Numbered from the stretch's first letter, positions 1-8,291 are shown. The stretch is 64,000 bases of DNA from Pseudofrankia saprophytica (GCF_000235425.2 NZ_KI912266.1:5453217-5517216), one strand, 5' to 3'. Program-made: numbers and translations. Notes: generated by a model not told the origin, from the sequence alone.

Positions 1-365
1 AGCTCATCGCCTCCATCTCCGGCATCCGCGGTCTCGTCCAGGGGGTGAAGCGGCACCTCGGCGGCGGGAAGCTGACCCTGCGCACCCTCGCCAGCCACCG
101 GGCCTCCCTGCTGCAGGGCCCACGGTTCGTCGGCACCGGCGAGCAGATCGCCGACCAGATGCAGGAGTGGTTCGAGAGCCGCTCCTGCGACGGCTTCGTC
201 CTCGCCGCGACGCACTTCCCCGGCGCGTTCGAGGACTTCGTCCGGATGGTCGTGCCCGAGCTGCGCCGCCGCGGCCTGATGCGCTCCAGCTACACCGGCT
301 CGACGCTGCGGGAGAACCTGGGCCTCGCCCGGCCCGCCAGCAGTTTCGCGGCACCGGGAGCCTGA
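1..365 (+). CDS. LLM-class flavin-dependent monooxygenase, C-terminal fragment
   Basis: The reading frame is open from the left edge of the window to a TGA ending at 365, so only the last 120 or so residues are present. The visible part has the family's C-terminal signature: a segment reading FVGTGEQIADQMQEWF, then a CDGFVLAATHFPGAFEDF stretch and PELRRRGL near the end. This is typical of the nitrilotriacetate/alkanesulfonate/dibenzothiophene monooxygenase group, which use reduced flavin supplied by a separate reductase. A flavin reductase gene lies nearby on the other strand (1318-1881) and could be the partner, but this is inference. The substrate cannot be read from this fragment. A strong hairpin follows the stop codon. 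Confidence 0.85.
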   Translation, partial: LIASISGIRGLVQGVKRHLGGGKLTLRTLASHRASLLQGPRFVGTGEQIADQMQEWFESRSCDGFVLAATHFPGAFEDFVRMVVPELRRRGLMRSSYTGSTLRENLGLARPASSFAAPGA

Positions 366-382
366 CGGGAGGCTGATCAGCG

Positions 383-439
383 GGACCGTACTCGGATCCG
401 AACAGGCAACGGTTCGACGTTCGGATCCGAGTACGGTCC
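383..439. terminator. Perfect 21-bp inverted repeat, bidirectional terminator candidate
   Basis: The arms at 383-403 and 419-439 are exact reverse complements with a 15-nt loop. The site lies between the converging monooxygenase fragment and the GntR gene. There is no T-tract, as is common in high-GC actinobacteria. The inner arm sequence TCGGATCCGAAC resembles the hairpin at 14110-14160. Confidence 0.75.
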
Positions 440-486
440 TGGCGATTTCCGCGCCGGCGGTTCGGCGAACCCCGCCGGGAACCGTG

Positions 487-1293
487 CTAGCTGGCGACGC
501 TGGTGCCTGGCAGGGGAGCGGCGTCGCCTGCCGGCTGAGGGCCGAACATCCGGGCCACGAGCAGCCGGCCGGCGTTGATCACATGTTCTTCCGAGACCCG
601 GCGGGCGCGGGCGGCGTTGCGGGCGGAAAGCGCGTCGACGATGTCGTCGTGCTCCCGCAGGGCGCAGCCCGCCTGCTCGGGAACCATGTCGAAGAAGGAC
701 CACGGGATGATCCGCCCGGTCTGGCGGATCAGCGCGATGAGCCGCACCGAGTCGCTGGCCCGGTTGATCGCCCGGTGGAACAGGAAGTTCGGCATCTTCG
801 GGTCACCGCCGGCCTCGACGGCGACGCGGACGCCATCGGCGAGCCGCCGCACCTCGTCGAGGGCGGTCACCGAGATCCGCTCCGCGGCCCAGGCCGCCGC
901 GGAGCCCGCGAGCTGGGCGCTGAGGGCGAAGTTGTCCTCGACGTCGCGCTGGCGCAGGCCGATGACGGTGACCCCGCTGCGGGGAGCGACCTGGACGAGC
1001 CCCTCGAACTGCAGCGTCAGGCACGCCTCCCGCACCGGGGTCCGGCTCGTGCCCAGCCAGGCGGCGGTCTCGTCCAGGTCGATGCGCGTCCCCGGGCCGA
1101 ACCGGCCGCTCATGATCTGGTCGCGCAGAACGTCGGCCACCCGGTCCCTGGCGGTCGCCCCCAGCCGGAGCCGACGAAGGCCGGTCCCGTCGGCGTCACC
1201 CGCCGAAGCCGGGGCGTCTGTTGTCACCGCTCGCTCACCCTCGATGACTCCGCCAGCAGGCGGATGTAGGTGACTCGACGCTGACACGGCCAT
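487..1293 (-). CDS. GntR-family transcriptional regulator (FadR/FCD subfamily)
   Basis: This 268-residue protein has an N-terminal winged helix (about residues 45-110) with the GntR signature: RDQIMSGRFGPGTRIDLDE followed by LGTSRTPVREACLTLQFEGLV. A C-terminal all-helical FCD ligand-binding domain (about 120-255) follows, with the usual spaced His residues (LFHRAIN, EHDDIVDAL, EEHVINAGRL) that bind a metal or carboxylate effector. FadR-type members usually sense organic acids. It sits 24 nt downstream of the flavin reductase on the same strand, and that unit is divergent from prpDB, so control of one or both is plausible. No good ribosome binding site precedes ATG 1293. A GTG at 1227, preceded by a GAGGG stretch, is an alternative start. 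Confidence 0.9.
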   Translation of the reverse strand: MAVSASSHLHPPAGGVIEGERAVTTDAPASAGDADGTGLRRLRLGATARDRVADVLRDQIMSGRFGPGTRIDLDETAAWLGTSRTPVREACLTLQFEGLVQVAPRSGVTVIGLRQRDVEDNFALSAQLAGSAAAWAAERISVTALDEVRRLADGVRVAVEAGGDPKMPNFLFHRAINRASDSVRLIALIRQTGRIIPWSFFDMVPEQAGCALREHDDIVDALSARNAARARRVSEEHVINAGRLLVARMFGPQPAGDAAPLPGTSVAS

Positions 1294-1296
1294 CAG

Positions 1297-1306
1297 CGTA
1301 TATCAG
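1297..1306. promoter_or_regulatory. TATATCAG motif next to GntR start, possible operator
   Basis: CGTATATCAG lies just before the GntR start codon. The same TATATCAG core occurs in the palindrome at 1855-1864 near the start of the flavin reductase. Two copies of one motif near two starts of the same unit suggest autoregulation by the GntR protein. This is inference from position and sequence only. Confidence 0.3.
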
Positions 1307-1317
1307 AGAGGAATGTC

Positions 1318-1881
1318 TCAGGCGACGTCCCCGATGAGATGGAACCTGCGGCGGAAATAGACGGCGGGAAGATCGTCGCCGACCCAGGTCCGCTCGACCC
1401 GGCCCAGCAGGATCGAGTGGTCGCCCGCCGGCTGCACCGCGTGGGTGACGCAGTCGAACGTCGCGCTCGCCCGGTCGAGGACGGGCAGACCGTGCTCGTT
1501 CGAGCGGAAGCCGGCGTCCGAGAACTTGTCAGCACCCCTGGTCGCGAAGCGGACGGCGAGGTCCGCGTGCTCGGGATGCACCACGTGCACGACGAACCGC
1601 TCGGCCGCCGCGAACACCGGATGACACTCGGCCGTCGCCGCGAGGCAGACCAGTACGAGCGGCGGGTCCATGGAGACCGAGCAGAAGGAGCTGGCGGTGA
1701 AGCCCCACCAGCGCCCGGTGTGGTCGGCCGTCGTCACGATCGTCACGCCGCTGGGAAACAGCGACATGGCCTCGCGAAAGAGCCGCGGCGCGTCGTCCGC
1801 CAGATCCGTACGGGGGCTGTCTGCCGCACTTGTCACAAGAACAGCCTGCCGGATTGATATATCAGGTGTCAAGGAGTGCAT
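1318..1881 (-). CDS. Flavin reductase domain protein (FMN-binding split barrel)
   Basis: The reading frame carries the flavin reductase-like fold: [16 protein letters not shown] at the start of the domain, [21 protein letters not shown] (the flavin-contacting TAS-F-S-VS-DPPL motif), then [14 protein letters not shown] and a C-terminal [10 protein letters not shown]. Such proteins reduce FMN or FAD with NAD(P)H and feed two-component monooxygenases, so a role with the LLM-type monooxygenase at 1-365 is possible. The ATG at 1881 gives 187 residues. A GTG at 1836 is an alternative, and would place the palindrome at 1855-1864 outside the coding region. The gene is followed after 24 nt by the GntR regulator and is divergent from prpD. 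Confidence 0.82.
   Translation of the reverse strand: MHSLTPDISIRQAVLVTSAADSPRTDLADDAPRLFREAMSLFPSGVTIVTTADHTGRWWGFTASSFCSVSMDPPLVLVCLAATAECHPVFAAAERFVVHVVHPEHADLAVRFATRGADKFSDAGFRSNEHGLPVLDRASATFDCVTHAVQPAGDHSILLGRVERTWVGDDLPAVYFRRRFHLIGDVA
1855..1864. promoter_or_regulatory. TGATATATCA palindrome between flavin reductase and prpD
   Basis: This is a perfect 10-bp palindrome at the divergent boundary between flavin reductase-gntR and prpDB. Its right half, with the following G, repeats the TATATCAG at 1299-1306. It is AT-rich in a very GC-rich setting, so it is a reasonable operator or promoter element. Confidence 0.35.
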
Positions 1882-2008
1882 GGCTTCGGCCGGCCCCGGT
1901 CTCCAGCCGGCCAACTGTCCGATCGGACCATCGGTTGGGGCTCCCGACCCGTCCCAGGCCAAGATGCCGGACCGGAGAGAGACTCGCCCCGAGGAGAGGT
2001 GTGACCGC

Positions 2009-3520
2009 ATGATCGAGCACAAGGTGCGCGTCTACCGCAGCGAGGAGCGGCTGGCCCGGGACGAGCAGCTCGCCTGGAAGATCGCCGCCGTCGCGACCGA
2101 CCCGGTGGAGGTGACCGGCGAGGTCTCGGAGATGGTCATCAACCGGATGATCGACAACGCCGGCGTCGCGGCGGCGTCGCTGGCCCGCGGGCCGGTCGCC
2201 GCGGCCCGGGAGCAGGCGCTGCGGCACCCCGCGGCGGCCGGGCGGGCCGGCGCCACGGTGTTCGGCGTGGCGCCCGAGACCCGGGTCTCCCCCGAGTGGG
2301 CGGCCTGGGCGAACGGCGTCGCCGTGCGCGAGCTCGACTTCCACGACACCTTCCTCGCCGCCGACTACTCCCATCCCGGCGACAACATCCCGCCGATCCT
2401 GGCAACCGCCCAGCACGTCGGGCTCGGCGGGCGGGAGCTGCTGCGCGCCATCGCGACCGGCTACGAGATCCAGGTGGCGCTGGTCCGCGCGATCTGCCTG
2501 CACAAGCACAAGATCGACCACATCGCGCACCTCGGGCCGTCGGCCGCGGCCGGGATCGGCACGCTGCTCGGCCTGCCCACCGAGACCGTCTACCAGGCCG
2601 TCGGCCAGGCGCTGCACACCACGACGACGACCCGCCAGTCCCGCAAGGGTGAGATCTCCAGCTGGAAGGCCTACGCGCCAGCGTTCGCCGGGAAGATCGC
2701 CGTCGAGGCGGTCGACCGGGCGATGCGGGGCCAGGGCGCGCCGTCGCCGATCTACGAGGGCGAGGACGGGGTGATCGCCTGGCTGCTCGACGGCCCACAG
2801 GCGCGGTACGTCGTCGGCCTGCCCGGCCCCGGCGAGCCCAAGCTCGGCATCCTGGACACCTACACCAAGGAGCACTCGGCGGAGTACCAGAGCCAGGCGC
2901 TCATCGACCTGGCCCGCCGCCTCGGCCCCCGCCTCGGCCCCGAGCTGGCGACGGTGCGCCACGTCGTCATCCACACCAGCCACCACACCCACCACGTGAT
3001 CGGCTCGGGCGCGAACGACCCGCAGAAGTACGACCCGACGGCGAGCCGCGAGACCCTGGACCACTCGATCCCGTACATCTTCGCCGTCGCGCTGCAGGAC
3101 TCCGACTGGCATCACGAGCGCTCCTATGCACCCGAGCGCGCCGCCAGGCCCGACACCGTCGAGCTGTGGCGGAAGATCACCACGGTCGAGGACCCGGAGT
3201 GGACCCGCCGCTACCACGCGACCGACCCGGCCGAGAAGGCGTTCGGCGGCCGGGTCGTTGTCACCCTCGCGGACGGTTCGGTGGTCGAGGACGAGATCGC
3301 CGTCGCCGACGCGCACCCGCTCGGCGCCCGGCCGTTCGGGCGGTCCGAGTACGTGGCGAAGTTCCGCCGGCTGGCGGCGGGCGTCGTGCCGACCGGCGAG
3401 CAGGACCGCTTCCTCGACGCCGCGGTGCGGCTGCCGGAGCTACGCCCGGACGAGCTGGGCGAGCTGACCCTCGTACCCGACCGGCCCCTGCCCGCCAGCT
3501 GCGCAGGCGGGCTCTTCTAG
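2009..3520 (+). CDS. prpD: MmgE/PrpD family protein, probable 2-methylcitrate dehydratase
   Basis: The 503-residue protein matches PrpD in length and pattern: an all-helical first half with [28 protein letters not shown] and [11 protein letters not shown], the [19 protein letters not shown] stretch, and [15 protein letters not shown] before a smaller C-terminal domain. PrpD converts 2-methylcitrate to 2-methyl-cis-aconitate in the methylcitrate cycle of propionate breakdown. The start at ATG 2009 is chosen because GAGGAGAGG lies 10-18 nt upstream; the frame stays open further 5' without a better start. prpB follows after 34 nt, which favours the methylcitrate role over the related cis-aconitate decarboxylases. 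No methylcitrate synthase gene is in the window. Confidence 0.93.
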   Translation: MIEHKVRVYRSEERLARDEQLAWKIAAVATDPVEVTGEVSEMVINRMIDNAGVAAASLARGPVAAAREQALRHPAAAGRAGATVFGVAPETRVSPEWAAWANGVAVRELDFHDTFLAADYSHPGDNIPPILATAQHVGLGGRELLRAIATGYEIQVALVRAICLHKHKIDHIAHLGPSAAAGIGTLLGLPTETVYQAVGQALHTTTTTRQSRKGEISSWKAYAPAFAGKIAVEAVDRAMRGQGAPSPIYEGEDGVIAWLLDGPQARYVVGLPGPGEPKLGILDTYTKEHSAEYQSQALIDLARRLGPRLGPELATVRHVVIHTSHHTHHVIGSGANDPQKYDPTASRETLDHSIPYIFAVALQDSDWHHERSYAPERAARPDTVELWRKITTVEDPEWTRRYHATDPAEKAFGGRVVVTLADGSVVEDEIAVADAHPLGARPFGRSEYVAKFRRLAAGVVPTGEQDRFLDAAVRLPELRPDELGELTLVPDRPLPASCAGGLF

Positions 3521-3554
3521 CCAGCAGGAAACCAGCGACCAGAAGGGAATCGCG

Positions 3555-4469
3555 ATGCTGCACGCCCAGACCTCGGCGGCGAGCCGGCGGGTAGCGCTGC
3601 GCGAGGCGCTGGTCGCCTCCCAGAGCGGAGGCCGGGGGCTGCTGCGTTTCCCCGGCGCGTTCAACCCGCTGTCCGCCCTGCTCATCCAACGGCTCGGGTT
3701 CGACGGGGTGTACGTCTCCGGCGCGGTGCTCTCCGCCGACCTGGGCCTGCCCGACATCGGGCTGACCACCCTCACCGAGGTCGCCGGGCGGTCCGGCGCG
3801 ATCGCCCGGGTGACCGACCTGCCGGCGATCGTCGACGCGGACACCGGCTTCGGCGAGCCGATGAACGTCGCCCGCACCGTCCAGGTCCTCGAGGACGCGG
3901 GCCTCGCCGGCTGCCATCTGGAGGACCAGGTCAACCCGAAGCGGTGCGGCCATCTCGACGGCAAGTCGGTGGTCGAGACCGCCGAGATGGCCCGGCGGAT
4001 CCGCGCGGCCGTCGCGGCCCGCCGCGACCCGAACTTCGTCATCTGCGCTCGGACCGACGCCCGCGCGGTCGAGGGCCTCGGCGCGGCGGCCGACCGGGCC
4101 AGGGCCTACGTCGAAGCCGGCGCGGACATGATCTTCCCGGAGGCGATGGCCAACCTGGGCGAGTTCGCGGCCATCCGCGAGGCCGTGGACGTGCCGCTCC
4201 TCGCGAACATGACCGAGTTCGGCAAGAGCGAGCTGTTCACCGCGACACAGCTCGAGTCGGTCGGCGTGAACCTCGTCATCTACCCGGTCACCCTGCTACG
4301 CCTCGCCATGGGCGCCGTCGAGGACGGCCTGCGCCGTCTCAAGGACGAAGGCACCCAGGCCGGCGTCGTCGACCGCATGCAGACCAGGGCCAGGCTCTAC
4401 GAACTGCTCGACTACGCCGACTACAACGTCTTCGACGACGAGATCTTCAACTTCCGCCTCCCCGGCTGA
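3555..4469 (+). CDS. prpB: 2-methylisocitrate lyase
   Basis: The 304-residue protein belongs to the isocitrate lyase/PEP mutase superfamily. It has FPGAFNPLSALLIQRLGFDGVYVSG near the N-terminus, the metal-binding VDADTGFGE (Asp94 and Asp96) and the catalytic KRCGH loop at residues 129-133 with Cys131. The length and this motif are those of PrpB, which splits 2-methylisocitrate to pyruvate and succinate. It is preceded by GAAGGGAATCGCG and lies 34 nt after prpD, so the two are surely co-transcribed. A 16-bp tandem repeat begins within its TGA stop codon. Confidence 0.94.
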   Translation: MLHAQTSAASRRVALREALVASQSGGRGLLRFPGAFNPLSALLIQRLGFDGVYVSGAVLSADLGLPDIGLTTLTEVAGRSGAIARVTDLPAIVDADTGFGEPMNVARTVQVLEDAGLAGCHLEDQVNPKRCGHLDGKSVVETAEMARRIRAAVAARRDPNFVICARTDARAVEGLGAAADRARAYVEAGADMIFPEAMANLGEFAAIREAVDVPLLANMTEFGKSELFTATQLESVGVNLVIYPVTLLRLAMGAVEDGLRRLKDEGTQAGVVDRMQTRARLYELLDYADYNVFDDEIFNFRLPG

Positions 4470-4528
4470 TCTCCGGGTGCGCTGATCTCCAAGCGCGCTG
4501 GTTTCCGCGTGCGCTGGTCTCCGCGTGC
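4465..4528. repeat. Four 16-bp tandem repeats beginning at the prpB stop codon
   Basis: Four contiguous units begin at 4465, 4481, 4497 and 4513, with consensus GCTGRTYTCCGCGTGC. The prpB stop TGA (4467-4469) is part of the first unit. Units 3 and 4 differ at one position; the first two are more diverged. Nothing in the units looks like a terminator stem. Confidence 0.85.
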
Positions 4529-4539
4529 ACCGACCGTGC

Positions 4540-5265
4540 TCAGATCGGGGGTTCGGACCATCGGACCGCGTAGCGCGCGGTGCCCTCGGCGACAGCCGCG
4601 TGGACGGCACGGGCCAGCCGTGCTCCCCACTGCGAGCGCGGGCCGCAGTACTCGGCCTGCGACCCTCGGTCGGCGGGTCCGTCCGGGCAGCACACCACGA
4701 TGGCGTCCGACGCGGTACCGGTGCCGGGCACGCCGGCCTCCAGCAGAGCCTGGCTCTTGGCCTCGGTGGCCGTGACGACCGCGTTGACCAGGGCGGCGTC
4801 GCTCAGCCGCACGGGCAGCAGGCAGACCAGGTTGACCGTTCCGGGATGCCACCTGGCCGCCCGCGTCGGCAGGTCACCCGACGCGGCGGCCCACGTCGGG
4901 TACGACAGCCCGACCGTGGCGTCGCATCGAACACCACCATCACTGGCGCCGCACATCTGCCGGACGTCCGCCGCGGTCATCAGCCCGGCACCGCCACCCT
5001 CCGGCAGACCGAGTTCGGCGGCGATCTCGCTGAGGTGGCCAGCGGGATCGTCCCGACGATAGTCCTGCGCCACTCCGGCATTGATGACCCACTCACCACG
5101 CGCGAGCCCGCCGCCGAGCACCGCGCTGGAGATCATCCGCACCGGCGCGGCGAACCGCCAGACCAGCGCCGCACGCGGCTGTCCGGTGCCGTCGTCCCGG
5201 TGCTCGAGCCGGTCGAGCTTCACCGTCAACGACGGGACAGCCGGCGACCCGGCGTCGCCCGCCAT
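4540..5265 (-). CDS. cbiZ: Adenosylcobinamide amidohydrolase
   Basis: CbiZ cleaves the aminopropanol side chain of adenosylcobinamide or pseudocobalamin to give cobyric acid, allowing salvage of corrinoids made by others. The evidence is the family pattern MISSAVLGGGLARGEWVINA, the central LMTAADVRQMC, NLVCLLPVRLSDAALVNAVVTATEAKSQAL, and the C-terminal GTGTASDAIVVCCP and SQWGARLARAV. The frame is open far upstream, but similarity begins close to ATG 5265 (a GTG two codons earlier is possible), giving 241 residues. It is the last gene of the cbtB-cbtA-cbiZ unit, 110 nt after cbtA, and probably under the cobalamin riboswitch upstream of cbtB. Confidence 0.9.
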   Translation of the reverse strand: MAGDAGSPAVPSLTVKLDRLEHRDDGTGQPRAALVWRFAAPVRMISSAVLGGGLARGEWVINAGVAQDYRRDDPAGHLSEIAAELGLPEGGGAGLMTAADVRQMCGASDGGVRCDATVGLSYPTWAAASGDLPTRAARWHPGTVNLVCLLPVRLSDAALVNAVVTATEAKSQALLEAGVPGTGTASDAIVVCCPDGPADRGSQAEYCGPRSQWGARLARAVHAAVAEGTARYAVRWSEPPI

Positions 5266-5375
5266 CGCCACTTCGGCGACGCCAGCCGCCGCACCGAAGG
5301 TGACCTCGGACGCGGGCCCGGCGGGCCGCCGAGGGCGACCCGCCGGGTTTTCGGTCGAGATGGGTACGTGGTCCG

Positions 5376-6251
5376 TCAGGATGCCGGCGACGCCGTGACG
5401 ACGCCTGCCGGACGGGTGGCCGGCGCGGGAGCCTTCGCCTTGGCGGTGACGCGCTCGGCGAGAGCGCCGAAGGCGAGACCGATCGTCGCCCACATGATCA
5501 TCTGGGCGATGAGCGAGTACAGCCGGAACTTGAACAGGACGTCGGCCGGAAAGCCCGGGTACACGATCTTCCCGTCCGGGTCCAGCAGCGGCTGGGGGGT
5601 TTCGGTGGCGTGCCTGCCGTACTGGGACTCGTTGAGCGGGAAGTGGCCCAGGGCGGGCAGCAGCGCCATCGCGACGGAGACGACGACCACGAAGCCGAGC
5701 GCCGCGAGCAGGCTGCCGTACCACGCGCCGAAGCGTCCGGCGAGGCGGTATCCGGCTACGACGGCGAGGATGAGCGCGACGGCGGAGATGCCGACCATGG
5801 CCAGGTAGACCGCGCTGCGGTCGCCGATCGTCTCACCGTGGCCGACCGCGGGCGGGTTCGCGGGGTACTTCACGAACGGCACGGCGTAGAAGCCGACGAA
5901 GCAGGCGGCGGCGAGGAGCGCCGCGAGCACCCGCGGCCGGATGTCGGGGAAGCGGCGGGAGACGACGAGGTAGGCCACGACGAACAGGCCAGCCATCGCC
6001 AGGCCGAACAGCACCATCCCGGTGGCGATTCCGAGGTTGCGCTGGAGCCCTCGGCTGAAGATCTCCGCCTCTTCCCCACCGACTGTCAGGCCGGCGGCCT
6101 TGTAAAGCTCCGCCTGGGCCGCGTCACGACCCGCTTCGTAGTCGATCGCGCTCTGGATAAACGGCTCGGCGAATATCCGGGCGAAGACGAACGCCAGCAG
6201 GCCGCCGAGAGCGCCGGCGCCGAGGGCGCGGAAAATGAAACGCGATTCCAT
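5376..6251 (-). CDS. cbtA: CbtA family cobalt transporter subunit
   Basis: This 291-residue integral membrane protein has five to seven hydrophobic segments. The first spans about residues 8-28 (FRALGAGALGGLLAFVFARIFAE), and further ones lie around GLAMAGLFVVAYLV, LLAAACFVGFYAVPF and VALILAVVAGYRLAG. The motifs YPANPPAVGHGETIG and the FPLNESQ region are characteristic of CbtA. CbtA and CbtB were defined as a predicted cobalt importer under vitamin B12 control. It starts 15 nt after the cbtB stop and is followed by cbiZ. Direct transport evidence for the family is limited, so cobalt specificity rests on context. Confidence 0.9.
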   Translation of the reverse strand: MESRFIFRALGAGALGGLLAFVFARIFAEPFIQSAIDYEAGRDAAQAELYKAAGLTVGGEEAEIFSRGLQRNLGIATGMVLFGLAMAGLFVVAYLVVSRRFPDIRPRVLAALLAAACFVGFYAVPFVKYPANPPAVGHGETIGDRSAVYLAMVGISAVALILAVVAGYRLAGRFGAWYGSLLAALGFVVVVSVAMALLPALGHFPLNESQYGRHATETPQPLLDPDGKIVYPGFPADVLFKFRLYSLIAQMIMWATIGLAFGALAERVTAKAKAPAPATRPAGVVTASPAS

Positions 6252-6266
6252 GACGACTCCGGCTGC

Positions 6267-6485
6267 TCAGTGGCAGGGGAAGCCGAGGAAGTGCCGCGCG
6301 TCGTGCACGAACTCATGGATGTGGCTGTCCTGACCGAACAGCGACGTCGCGCCCTGGTCGATACCGATGAAGTAGTACAGCAGGAGCGAAAGAATGAGGA
6401 CGCCCCCGAGCCATAGTGCTCGTGAGGTGACGGGCGAGGAGATAGCTCGGTCGTGTGCCTCGACCACAGGCGCGTTGGTACTCAC
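6267..6485 (-). CDS. cbtB: CbtB, small histidine-rich cobalt transporter subunit
   Basis: This is a 72-residue protein with one transmembrane helix (ALWLGGVLILSLLLYYFIGI) followed by a short metal-binding tail with HIHEFVHDARHFLGFPCH, five His and one Cys. That layout is diagnostic of CbtB, in which the histidine tail is proposed to capture Co2+. The GTG start at 6485 is chosen because AAGGGGG lies about 5 nt upstream; the longer open frame to 6614 would run into the riboswitch. First gene of the cbtB-cbtA-cbiZ unit. Confidence 0.9.
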   Translation of the reverse strand: MSTNAPVVEAHDRAISSPVTSRALWLGGVLILSLLLYYFIGIDQGATSLFGQDSHIHEFVHDARHFLGFPCH

Positions 6486-6534
6486 GGTAGCCCCCTTCGG
6501 GATCACGCGTCCCTGAACATTCGGACCGGACCCG

Positions 6535-6640
6535 CAGGTGGGTCTGACTCTCAAGCGACCGCCGGACGGGCGGGAAGGCTTGATCACAGTGGCGCGACCG
6601 TGCCGGACTCGCACCGGCTTCCACCTACAGATCGCGTTCG
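6535..6640 (-). ncRNA. Cobalamin riboswitch upstream of cbtB
   Basis: Read on the minus strand, 6622-6605 gives GGAAGCCGGTGCGAGTCC. It is followed by GGCACGGTCGCGCCACTGTG and, around 6555-6541, GAGAGTCAGACC, a B12-box variant. These are the conserved core elements of the cobalamin (AdoCbl) riboswitch in the right order and spacing. Its 3' end is about 50 nt before the cbtB GTG, whose Shine-Dalgarno run (GGGGG) could be masked in the bound state. The outer stem limits are approximate. Confidence 0.9.
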
Positions 6641-6641
6641 A

Positions 6642-6670
6642 AGTGTGCGGGGAGCACCAGAGCCTGTCAA
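6642..6670 (-). promoter_or_regulatory. Promoter for the cobalamin riboswitch / cbtBA-cbiZ
   Basis: A consensus -35 TTGACA (6670-6665) is followed after 17 nt by CACACT (6647-6642), and the riboswitch begins just downstream. The spacing and position fit a sigma-70-type promoter giving a leader that starts with the riboswitch. Confidence 0.6.
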
Positions 6671-6743
6671 TGGCCCATCAACCAGATCACACCACCGATA
6701 CCGGCCGCGGCCGCGCGTGGGAGCATGGCGGGCACCCCTCCGA

Positions 6744-7574
6744 TCAGACCCAGCTGGCGGCACGCAGGCGCGACCAGTTCTCGCGGGTCGCATCATCGCT
6801 GGGGAAGAACGACTCCAGCCGGAGCTCCTGCGCGGTGATGTCGATCGGCGTGCCGATCGTGGACACCACGGAGAACAGGTTGAGCGGTGTGCCGTCCACC
6901 TCGAACTGCACGTCGACCACGGGCGCCGCTTCCAGGCCCGACTCCGGGGCGGCGAGCAGCGAGGCGACGCCGGGCCTGGCCCGCAGCCCGCGCACCAGTT
7001 CGGCGGTTCGGTCATCCAGCACTCCGCCCACGGCCTCGCGACGCGCCCGTTCCAACAGGTGCGGGACGACGCTGTTCCAGTTTCGGATCGCCCGCCGGAC
7101 CGGGCCAGGTTCGATGACCAGTCGAAGCACGTTGGCCGGCTCCGGCACCGGTTCAGGCGCGCACAACCGCCCGAACAACAGCTGGGCACCCTGGTTGGCC
7201 CGCAGCACGTCCCAGCTCCGGTTCATGATCACAGCAGGCAGCGGATCGTGCTGGTCGAGCATCGCCGCCAGTGCCGCGCCGACCTGGCGCAGCCGCGGGC
7301 TGTCCAGCGGCTCATGGGCGTACGACGGCGCGTAGCCACCGGCCAGCAGCAGAAGATTGCGGTCGCGCAGCGGGATGTCGAGCGTACGAGCCAACCGCTC
7401 GATCATCTGGCGGCTTGGCCGGGCCCGGCCGCTCTCGACGAAGCTCACGTAGCGGGGCGTGCTCCCGGCGGCGGACGCCAGATCCAGCTGGCTGAACCGG
7501 CGGAGGCCCCGCCAGTGGCGCAGCTGATCGCCGAGCGCCGAACCGGGCAACGAGGCGGCATCCGGCGGCACCAT
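6744..7574 (-). CDS. XRE-family regulator with MmyB-like ligand-binding domain
   Basis: This 276-residue protein (ATG 7574) has an N-terminal helix-turn-helix: LGDQLRHWRGLRRFSQLDLA, then the recognition part STPRYVSFVESGRARPSRQMI. A C-terminal MmyB-like domain follows, with LPAVIMNRSWDVLRANQGAQLLF, the Trp/Asn pattern typical of this PAS-like fold, and a NLFSVVSTIGTPIDITAQELRLESFFP ending. Such regulators in actinobacteria usually repress an adjacent, divergently transcribed oxidoreductase or related enzyme; here that is the gene at 7701. A perfect palindrome at 7611-7625 lies between the two starts. The open frame extends to 7718, but family similarity begins at 7574. Confidence 0.9.
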   Translation of the reverse strand: MVPPDAASLPGSALGDQLRHWRGLRRFSQLDLASAAGSTPRYVSFVESGRARPSRQMIERLARTLDIPLRDRNLLLLAGGYAPSYAHEPLDSPRLRQVGAALAAMLDQHDPLPAVIMNRSWDVLRANQGAQLLFGRLCAPEPVPEPANVLRLVIEPGPVRRAIRNWNSVVPHLLERARREAVGGVLDDRTAELVRGLRARPGVASLLAAPESGLEAAPVVDVQFEVDGTPLNLFSVVSTIGTPIDITAQELRLESFFPSDDATRENWSRLRAASWV

Positions 7575-7610
7575 GCCACGGACGCTAGCCGGTCGCCGAC
7601 ATCGAATCCC

Positions 7611-7625
7611 TTCCCTGCCAGGGAA
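7611..7625. promoter_or_regulatory. Palindromic operator TTCCCTGCCAGGGAA
   Basis: Two 7-bp arms (7611-7617 and 7619-7625) flank a single central base, lying between the divergent starts at 7574 and 7701. The symmetric CCCTGCCAGGG core is what one expects for a dimeric XRE/MmyB regulator, so this is the likely shared operator. Confidence 0.7.
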
Positions 7626-7700
7626 TCGCGCCGCCACCTGCGGTTCGGGAGTCTGCTGGCAGCCGCCGGCCGTCGGCGGCATCGAGGAAAGGCGACGACG

Positions 7701-8291
7701 ATGAAGCTCACCGTCCACACCACCGAATCCGCTCCCGTCGACGCCGCGCCGCTGCTACGAGGCATCGCCGACGACCTCGGCATCGTCCCCCACCTGGCCG
7801 GCACGATGGCCAGCTCTCCGGCTCTGCTCGCCGGGTTCGACGGGATGCGCCGCGCCCTCGGGACGGCCCGGCTTCCGCTGCGGGAACGCGAGGTGGCCGG
7901 CCTCGCCGTGGGCGTCGCCGTCGACAACGCGTACGGCGTCGCCTTCCACTCGACGATGCTGGACCGGCTCGACATCGACGTCGCGGACATCGCCGCGATG
8001 CGCGACGGCCGCGAGCCGGCCGAGCCGCGCGACGCCGCGGTGTACGCGCTCGCCCGTTCCCTCGCTGTCGGCCGCGGCAGGGTCGATGACGCGGTCCTGG
8101 ACCGGGCAGCCGCGGCCGGCCTCGACGACGGCCTGATCCTCGACGTCGTCCTCGAAACCGCCTTCGCGGGCCTCGTCGGCCTCGTCGACAACCTCGCCGA
8201 CCGGGTCGAGCTGGACGGTTTCCTTCGCCGATGGGAGTCGGGCGACCAGCACGCCAGCTCCGCAAGTGGCTCCGGCATGGTCGAAATCTGA
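7701..8291 (+). CDS. Carboxymuconolactone decarboxylase / AhpD-like protein
   Basis: This 196-residue helical protein has the CMD pattern: LAGTMASSPALLAGFDGMRRAL, LPLREREVAGLAVGVAVDNAYGVAFHSTM, then AAAAGLDDGLILDVVLETAFAGLVGLVDNLA. In AhpD-like members a CxxC just before the helix with xxxHS provides the redox pair. Here that position reads NAYGVAFHS with no cysteines, so peroxidase-type chemistry is unlikely and the activity is unknown. The start at ATG 7701 is supported by GAGGAAAGG about 8 nt upstream. It is divergent from the XRE/MmyB regulator and probably its target. A strong hairpin terminator follows. Confidence 0.85.
   Translation: MKLTVHTTESAPVDAAPLLRGIADDLGIVPHLAGTMASSPALLAGFDGMRRALGTARLPLREREVAGLAVGVAVDNAYGVAFHSTMLDRLDIDVADIAAMRDGREPAEPRDAAVYALARSLAVGRGRVDDAVLDRAAAAGLDDGLILDVVLETAFAGLVGLVDNLADRVELDGFLRRWESGDQHASSASGSGMVEI

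Noticed and set aside
1862-3316. Long minus-strand frame opposite prpD
   Set aside because: Arg/Gly/Asp-rich translation without family motifs; mirrors the codon pattern of prpD on the other strand.
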